From Zobellia uliginosa (lineage in GTDB: Bacteria > Bacteroidota > Bacteroidia > Flavobacteriales > Flavobacteriaceae), in contig NZ_JAHKPY010000002.1 in the NCBI RefSeq assembly GCF_018860745.1, positions 372,001 through 436,000 on the forward strand: DNA of 64,000 bases, written 5' to 3'. Below, in pieces: positions 58,989-64,000 of the stretch (its first letter is position 1; every line of letters starts with the position of its first letter). Below the pieces are notes generated by a model. That model was not told the origin of the DNA, made no database searches, and was given only the letters and a program-made list of their open reading frames with translations. The translations under genes were made by a program, and so were the position numbers.

Positions 58989-60926
58989 ATGAAAAAAACA
59001 AGATATATATTCTGTGGTCTGGCATTGATGGCCATGGTATCACAAGCGCAGGAAAAAAAGATAAAAAAAGCAGATACGAAGTTCACGAACTATTCCTATG
59101 CCTCCGCAATACAGTCCTATGAGGACCTTGTAGAGGACGGCTATACGGAAGAGGAAATTTTCAAGAATTTGGGCAACGCTAACTACCTTAACGCGAACTA
59201 CGGGGAGGCTTCCAATTGGTACGGCCAATTGTTTCAATTGGGGATAACGGATATAGACCCGGAATACATGTACCGTTATGCACAAACGTTGAAGTCCTTG
59301 GAAAAGTACGATGCATCGGATGTTTGGATGAACAAGTTCAAGTCTGCGATGTCCAACGACCAACGTGCGCTAGCATTTGGAAACAATGAGGATTACCTGG
59401 AGAAGATAGAAGAGCGTTCGGGGAGGTACGAACTGAAGAACCTGGGGCTGAACTCCAAGGTATCGGATTTTGCGCCTTCTTTCTACGGAAAGGATTTGGT
59501 CTTTTCAACGGCACGTGACAGCGGGCTGATATCGAAGAACATCCATAGATGGAACAACGGTGCTTTTTTAAACTTGTACAAGGCCACCGGCGACGACCAG
59601 GGGAACTTCACGGCGTTGGACAAACTGGACAGGAAACTGAACAAGAAAACCCATGAATCCTCTACGGCCTTCACTAAGGACGGGCAGACCATGTATTTTA
59701 CGCGCAACAATTCCGTGAACGGTAAATTCTCAAGGGACGAGGAAGGGATAAGCAGACTGAAGATATTCAGGGCCGACCTTATAGGGGAAGAGTGGGGCAA
59801 TATTGTGGAACTACCCTTTAACGGAGACAGTTATTCGGTAGCACACCCTACCTTGAACAACGACGAGACAAAACTGTATTTCGCCTCTGATATGCCGGGA
59901 ACGGCCGGGGAGTCGGATATTTTTTCTGTAGAGATAAACGATGACGGTACGTTCGGTGCACCACAGAACCTTGGTCCACAGATCAATACAGAGGCCAGGG
60001 AGACCTTTCCTTTTGTAACAGAATCGGACATTTTATATTTCTCCTCGGACGGGCATCCCGGCCTTGGCGGTCTTGACGTGTTCGGAACGGACCTGAACGA
60101 CGATAGCGGCAAGGTGCTTAACGTGGGAAGACCCTTGAACGGTGAGGAGGACGACTTCTCGTATATCGTGAACGAAGGGACCAGAAAGGGTTTTTTCGCC
60201 TCGAACCGAAAAGGGGGGCAAGGGAACGACGATATCTATAGTTTTTTGGAAAAGGAACCTTTGGACTTTACCTGCCATACTAATATAACAGGAGTGGTCA
60301 AGGATGAGGAGACAGGAGCTTTACTGGCAAATGCAAACATCAAGGTATATGACACCAAGAAGAATCTAGTGGCCAGCTCCGAAACGGATGCCAACGGTGC
60401 ATTTGCCTTGGAAGGAGATTGTGCGGATGGCAAGTACAAGGTGGTAGCATCAAAAACGGATTATGATGAGGGTAACAAGATATTCGCTACAGTGAACGCC
60501 AAAGATGCTACAGGCATAGAAGTGGTTCTGGCACAGACGGACAAATCAGCCCCTATCGGGACGGACCTTGCGAAGTACCTGAACATCGAACCGATTTATT
60601 TCGATTTCGACAAGCATTTCATCAGGGAGGATGCCCGTGTTAGTCTTAACAAGGTAATAGCCTATCTTAACGAGTATCCTAAGGTGAAGATTCAGGTAGG
60701 TTCGCATACGGATTCTCGTGCGAACGATGCGTACAATATGCGATTGTCCGCCAACAGGGCAAAGGCTACCGCGGAATATTTAGTGGAACAGGGCGTCGCC
60801 AAGAGCCGTATTTCCTTTGAAGGATTCGGTGAAACGCAATTGACGAACGATTGTAGCAACGGGGTACCGTGTACCAAAGAGCAGCATCAATTGAACAGGC
60901 GTTCGGAGTTTATCGTCGTGAAATAG
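58989..60926 (+). CDS. OmpA-family PorE-like lipid-free outer-membrane/peptidoglycan-binding protein
   Basis: The 645-residue protein has a signal peptide (GLALMAMVSQAQ), an N-terminal TPR-like part (YEDLVEDGYTEEEIFKNLGN), WD40-like PD40 propeller repeats (residues about 160-420, LVFSTARDSG, KLYFASDMPG, ILYFSSDGHPG), a carboxypeptidase-regulatory-like domain near 430-515 and a C-terminal OmpA domain from about 533 (PIYFDFDKHFIREDA, VGSHTDSRAN, NRRSEFIVV). The order matches PorE and other OmpA-like proteins that follow PorP/SprF genes and anchor secreted adhesins to peptidoglycan. It begins 18 nt after PorP/SprF. The first two-thirds share the high-GC codon use of PorP/SprF; the carboxypeptidase-regulatory segment near 60240-60560 is less biased. 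Confidence 0.94.
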   Translation: MKKTRYIFCGLALMAMVSQAQEKKIKKADTKFTNYSYASAIQSYEDLVEDGYTEEEIFKNLGNANYLNANYGEASNWYGQLFQLGITDIDPEYMYRYAQTLKSLEKYDASDVWMNKFKSAMSNDQRALAFGNNEDYLEKIEERSGRYELKNLGLNSKVSDFAPSFYGKDLVFSTARDSGLISKNIHRWNNGAFLNLYKATGDDQGNFTALDKLDRKLNKKTHESSTAFTKDGQTMYFTRNNSVNGKFSRDEEGISRLKIFRADLIGEEWGNIVELPFNGDSYSVAHPTLNNDETKLYFASDMPGTAGESDIFSVEINDDGTFGAPQNLGPQINTEARETFPFVTESDILYFSSDGHPGLGGLDVFGTDLNDDSGKVLNVGRPLNGEEDDFSYIVNEGTRKGFFASNRKGGQGNDDIYSFLEKEPLDFTCHTNITGVVKDEETGALLANANIKVYDTKKNLVASSETDANGAFALEGDCADGKYKVVASKTDYDEGNKIFATVNAKDATGIEVVLAQTDKSAPIGTDLAKYLNIEPIYFDFDKHFIREDARVSLNKVIAYLNEYPKVKIQVGSHTDSRANDAYNMRLSANRAKATAEYLVEQGVAKSRISFEGFGETQLTNDCSNGVPCTKEQHQLNRRSEFIVVK

Positions 60927-60972
60927 GGCGGAACGAAAGGAAAAGGAAACAGACCATTAACTACATAGTGAA

Positions 60973-61006
60973 AAAGGGAAGGAGCAAGTCTCCTTCTCTT
61001 TTTTTT
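60973..61006 (+). terminator. Rho-independent terminator of the adhesin-PorP/SprF-OmpA operon
   Basis: AAAGGGAAGGAG at 60973-60984 pairs with CTCCTTCTCTTT at 60990-61001 (one G-U pair, 5-nt loop), followed by a T run to 61006. It lies 47 nt after the OmpA-like stop codon. Confidence 0.88.
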
Positions 61007-61703
61007 GTGCGATAAATTGGGCTTTAGGTTTTTAAATATTTCCCACATTTAAGAAGAGGGTGAAAAAAAATAGGCTACCCTCTTAAACTTAAATAATCAC
61101 TGAAAAAGAAAAATAGTATTGTTCCAAAACCTTTTGTTTTAAAGGGTTAATCGACAAAATACACTATCATAATTAATTTTGATATACAAAAAATGCACTT
61201 TCCCATACATTTTGCATATGCCTCACAACAATAACTACTTATAATTTTTATCTGATAGTATATTTAAGAACATTAACTATATTTATGTAGTATTAGGACT
61301 ACAAAAAATATAATTTAATAATTAGTAGGACCATCAGATAATCAACAATAAAAGAGTATACATTGAATACGCATCAATTAGGAAAGGTAGACTTTAATAA
61401 CATTTCTACAGTTCAATTTGAAAAAGGTGCCAGCTTTTTAGAATTGTTAATAGGTATAAAATTACTTTTTAGAAATTCTTTTTACCATTTAAAGTCACTT
61501 ATGGTTCATTTAGCTATACAAAACAAGGTATACGTCTTATTTGAACGGTTTTGCAAGTATGAAATAACGTTTTTTACCTATAGATTTTTTTGATAAAAGT
61601 GGGGAATATGACCAACATTTATTGCTTAAAAACACTGAGTCAATACATCAGTAGCTAAAACCACCTGTTTTCCGTGTGCAGATTACGCCTTTAATAGAAT
61701 CCG
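61007..61703. promoter_or_regulatory. Long intergenic region before the second adhesin, with shared element copy B
   Basis: This stretch of nearly 700 nt carries copy B of the shared element and then about 410 nt of AT-rich sequence before the adhesin ATG. A short TTG-started frame at 61363-61593 has no recognisable features and I do not count it as a gene. The long leader is unexplained. Confidence 0.6.
61182..61291 (+). repeat. Copy B of the 110-nt element shared with the giant adhesin promoter region
   Basis: This copy is collinear with 44561-44670. The -7-like box is TATATTTA at 61259-61266, one base off the consensus, and AACATTAACTAT follows at 61269-61280. If this is the promoter, the message has a leader of roughly 430 nt, against about 70 nt for copy A. 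Confidence 0.65.
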
Positions 61704-64000
61704 ATGAAGATAAAGCCCTCAAACTTAAAAAATAGAATACTATCCGTGGTGGTATTTCTATTTGTCACACTCAGTTCTTACGCTCAATTAAGTGATTTGC
61801 ATTATATGCCGCCACTTACCGAGACAAACCAAAATTATATTATTGATCAATACGTATACCTATCTACTCCAGAAACGATACCATTTGATGTTAATATTTA
61901 CGTAGGTACCTCTATTACTCCACTTGCAACGGTTTCCGTTTCAAACACAGTACCTTACACGTATATATTACCGACAAAAGAGAATGGAATAACATTACTG
62001 CCTAATGCTGAAGTTGGTTTAGTAAGTAGTACGGCAGGTTTACGTTTAGAGGCGCCTGGTGGTCAAAAATTTTATGCAAACTATAGAGGAAATAGTAACT
62101 CACAAGGTGTTTCTTTGACATCAAAAGGTAGAGCGGCATTGGGAACGCATTTCAAATGGGGCGGAATTCCTTTTCTACATGATCGACATATTTTTAATGC
62201 GGCCTTAGGGATTATGGCTACAGAAGATAATACGACAGTTACAGTTTCAGACTATGATCCTGATTGTGTTTTTCGACTAGGAAATGATAATACAGGCTTA
62301 ACCGATGACACGATTACTATTACTTTAAATAAAGGAGAATCTTATGTATTGGAAGTTGAAGGAAATAATGGTGACGCCAATAGGTATGGGTGGTTAGGTG
62401 CAGATATTATATCAGATAAGGATATAGCAATTAGTGTTGGTCATATTTTACTTGGTGTTCTTCCTAACGTTAATATTCAAGATGGAGGAACAGATCAACC
62501 AGTGCCTATTGATATTATTGGTCGTGAATATGTTTTTATTAGAGGTGGTGGTACAGATGCTTTAGAATTTCCTATAATAATAGGAACAGCTAGTGGTACA
62601 GATATTTTTGTTAATGGGGCAACAACTCCCATTGCAACTATAAATGACGGGGAATATTTTTTAGTTCCTGGGTCAAATTATTCTGGCGGTACAGCGGGTA
62701 ACAATATGACCGTTACTACATCAAAAAATGTGTATGCCTACCAATGTTTGGCTGGTAGTAATTCTGGAGCAACAATTGGAATGAATTTTATAGCTCCTGT
62801 AAATTGTTTGCTTCCAGATAATGTGAATAATATTAGTACCATTGAAGATTTAGCTGGTAAAACGATATCTGGTGGGTTAACCATTTTGGCATCAAATAGT
62901 ACACCTGATGCTAATATTGTTGTAACTGCTGATGGTGTTCCGGTAACACTGCCTGCTGCTATACCAGCTACGGGATTACCTTGGAAAAGTTTTTATATCC
63001 CTGGTTTAACCGGTAATATTTATGTACAATCTTCAGGAGCAATTGCTGTTGGAGTTGTCGGTTTTAGTGGTGCACTAGGAACTGGCGGATACTTTTCCGG
63101 TTTTGATACAGTACCCGTAGTAGATTACTCCATTTCAGGTTCGGGATGTTTAGGAAGTACTATTACGCTTACAGAAAATTTTGATACTTACCAATGGTTT
63201 AACGATGGAGTTGCCATACCTGGAGCTAATAGCGGAAGTTACACTCCTACTGAAATTGGTGAACATTATGTAAATGTATCTAAAAGTGGATGTGATTATA
63301 ATTCTAATGTAATTCAGGTATTTTACTGTAATCCAGACATTTTCATCAGCAAATCTTCAGACAAGACAACAATATCAGAAGGAGAAACGGTAACTTTTAC
63401 AATTACTGTAGAAAGCCTTGGATTAGATGATACAACTGGTTTAGTTATTACTGATGAATTACCAACAGGTTTAACATTAATTAGTGCAACTCCAAGCAAA
63501 GGTAATTGGTCTGCTCCAAATTGGAATGTAGGTGATATGGTCAAAGGTGAAAAGCAATCATTAGTTATTGTCGCTTCTGCCGATGATATAGATGCTCCGT
63601 TCCCGACAAAAAGTATTACCAATACAATTTCTAACACACAAGATCAAACAGATTCCAATTCATCTACGGATGACACAAGTGAAATAATTACTATAGAAAA
63701 TTTGGATGATGACAATGATGGCATTCCGGATACTTCTGATCTTTGTGAAGGATTTGATGATAGTGTCGATATTGATAATGATGGTGTGCCGGATGGTTGC
63801 GATTTGGATGATGACAATGATGGTATTTTAGATTCGGATGAATGTGCTGCTCCACCTGCATCGGTTATTGGTACACAAGACACTTCAATTAGCTGGATCG
63901 ATTTTCAATGGAATAGAATAATTGGGAGTACCTACTGGTCGGGTAGAAGTGGTAGCGATAATGAATGGGGCTTGATAGGTACCTTCGATCTGGGGAACTT
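61704..64000 (+). CDS. Second giant surface adhesin, partial (IgGFc-binding-like N-terminus; runs off the right edge)
   Basis: The frame opens at ATG 61704 and stays open for 765 codons to the window end. It has a signal peptide (VVVFLFVTLSSYAQ). An N-terminal region of about 400 residues contains KGRAALGTHFKWGGIPFLH, IMATEDNTTVTVSDYDPD, LNKGESYVLE and NNMTVTTSKNVYAYQCLAG, characteristic of the IgGFc-binding-like domain found in Bacteroidota adhesins. An Ig-like segment (TYQWFNDGVAIPGANSGSY) follows, then a DUF11-type repeat (SEGETVTFTITVESLG), then thrombospondin type 3 repeats ([16 protein letters not shown]). By analogy with its neighbour it probably ends in a T9SS type B domain beyond the window; that is inference. 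Confidence 0.88.
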   Translation, partial: MKIKPSNLKNRILSVVVFLFVTLSSYAQLSDLHYMPPLTETNQNYIIDQYVYLSTPETIPFDVNIYVGTSITPLATVSVSNTVPYTYILPTKENGITLLPNAEVGLVSSTAGLRLEAPGGQKFYANYRGNSNSQGVSLTSKGRAALGTHFKWGGIPFLHDRHIFNAALGIMATEDNTTVTVSDYDPDCVFRLGNDNTGLTDDTITITLNKGESYVLEVEGNNGDANRYGWLGADIISDKDIAISVGHILLGVLPNVNIQDGGTDQPVPIDIIGREYVFIRGGGTDALEFPIIIGTASGTDIFVNGATTPIATINDGEYFLVPGSNYSGGTAGNNMTVTTSKNVYAYQCLAGSNSGATIGMNFIAPVNCLLPDNVNNISTIEDLAGKTISGGLTILASNSTPDANIVVTADGVPVTLPAAIPATGLPWKSFYIPGLTGNIYVQSSGAIAVGVVGFSGALGTGGYFSGFDTVPVVDYSISGSGCLGSTITLTENFDTYQWFNDGVAIPGANSGSYTPTEIGEHYVNVSKSGCDYNSNVIQVFYCNPDIFISKSSDKTTISEGETVTFTITVESLGLDDTTGLVITDELPTGLTLISATPSKGNWSAPNWNVGDMVKGEKQSLVIVASADDIDAPFPTKSITNTISNTQDQTDSNSSTDDTSEIITIENLDDDNDGIPDTSDLCEGFDDSVDIDNDGVPDGCDLDDDNDGILDSDECAAPPASVIGTQDTSISWIDFQWNRIIGSTYWSGRSGSDNEWGLIGTFDLGN

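Noticed and set aside
61363-61593. 76-codon TTG-started frame upstream of the second adhesin
   Set aside because: It has no recognisable domain or signal peptide and AT-rich composition like the intergenic region. It could be a remnant but is not supported as a gene.
1-64000. Insertion sequences, integrases, phage genes, tRNA or rRNA
   Set aside because: No transposase or integrase-like frame, terminal inverted repeats or recognisable RNA gene was seen in any part of the window.

Overview
The window looks like the chromosome of a marine flavobacterium (Bacteroidota, Flavobacteriaceae, of the Zobellia/Maribacter kind). The grounds are the moderately AT-rich sequence, SusC/SusD outer-membrane uptake genes, a hybrid two-component regulator, many Sec-secreted and lipoprotein carbohydrate enzymes, a PorP/SprF protein and a type B T9SS sorting domain, TAnnTTTG-type promoter boxes and the near absence of Shine-Dalgarno sites. 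The genus is an inference; nothing in the sequence proves it.

Region 1 (1-42619) is one large polysaccharide utilisation locus (PUL). A minus-strand run of twelve tightly spaced genes starts at 20032 and runs off the left edge: GH2, two GH28, two sulfatases, a PhoD-like phosphatase, GH16, a BNR/VPS10-type double-propeller protein, GH117, a DUF6786-like protein, a GH43/GH32-like propeller and a second BNR/VPS10-type protein (partial). Facing it are a GH29 lipoprotein gene (+, 20394) and then a lone sulfatase (-), the hybrid sensor/regulator (-, 23828-28063), and the uptake genes SusC-like, SusD-like and a third surface lipoprotein (+, 28607-35733). A second minus-strand operon follows (42619 down to 36048): a 3-keto-disaccharide hydrolase-like protein, a second GH29, two sulfatases and an aldose 1-epimerase. 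GH117 with all four known catalytic residues, plus GH16, GH29, GH2 and five sulfatases, point to a sulfated red-algal galactan of the agar/porphyran type. In that model GH16 cuts the backbone, sulfatases strip sulfate, GH29 and GH117 remove alpha-L-galactose-type and 3,6-anhydro-L-galactose-type ends, GH2 releases beta-galactose, and the epimerase prepares galactose for catabolism. The roles of the GH28 pair, PhoD, DUF6786 and the two BNR proteins are open, and they are the best candidates for undescribed activities.

Region 2 (42783-44233) holds an atypical short SDR-like protein and ThiD (thiamine pyrimidine kinase).

Region 3 (44234-64000) is a surface-adhesin region: a 4429-residue protein rich in calcium-binding thrombospondin type 3 repeats with a T9SS type B sorting domain, followed in an operon by PorP/SprF and an OmpA/PorE-like protein, then the start of a second giant adhesin with an IgGFc-binding-like N-terminus that runs off the right edge. 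Two points stand out. The PorP/SprF and OmpA-like genes are far more GC-rich than their surroundings, and a collinear 110-nt element with a promoter-like box lies upstream of both giant genes. I saw no tRNA, rRNA, CRISPR array or insertion sequence.
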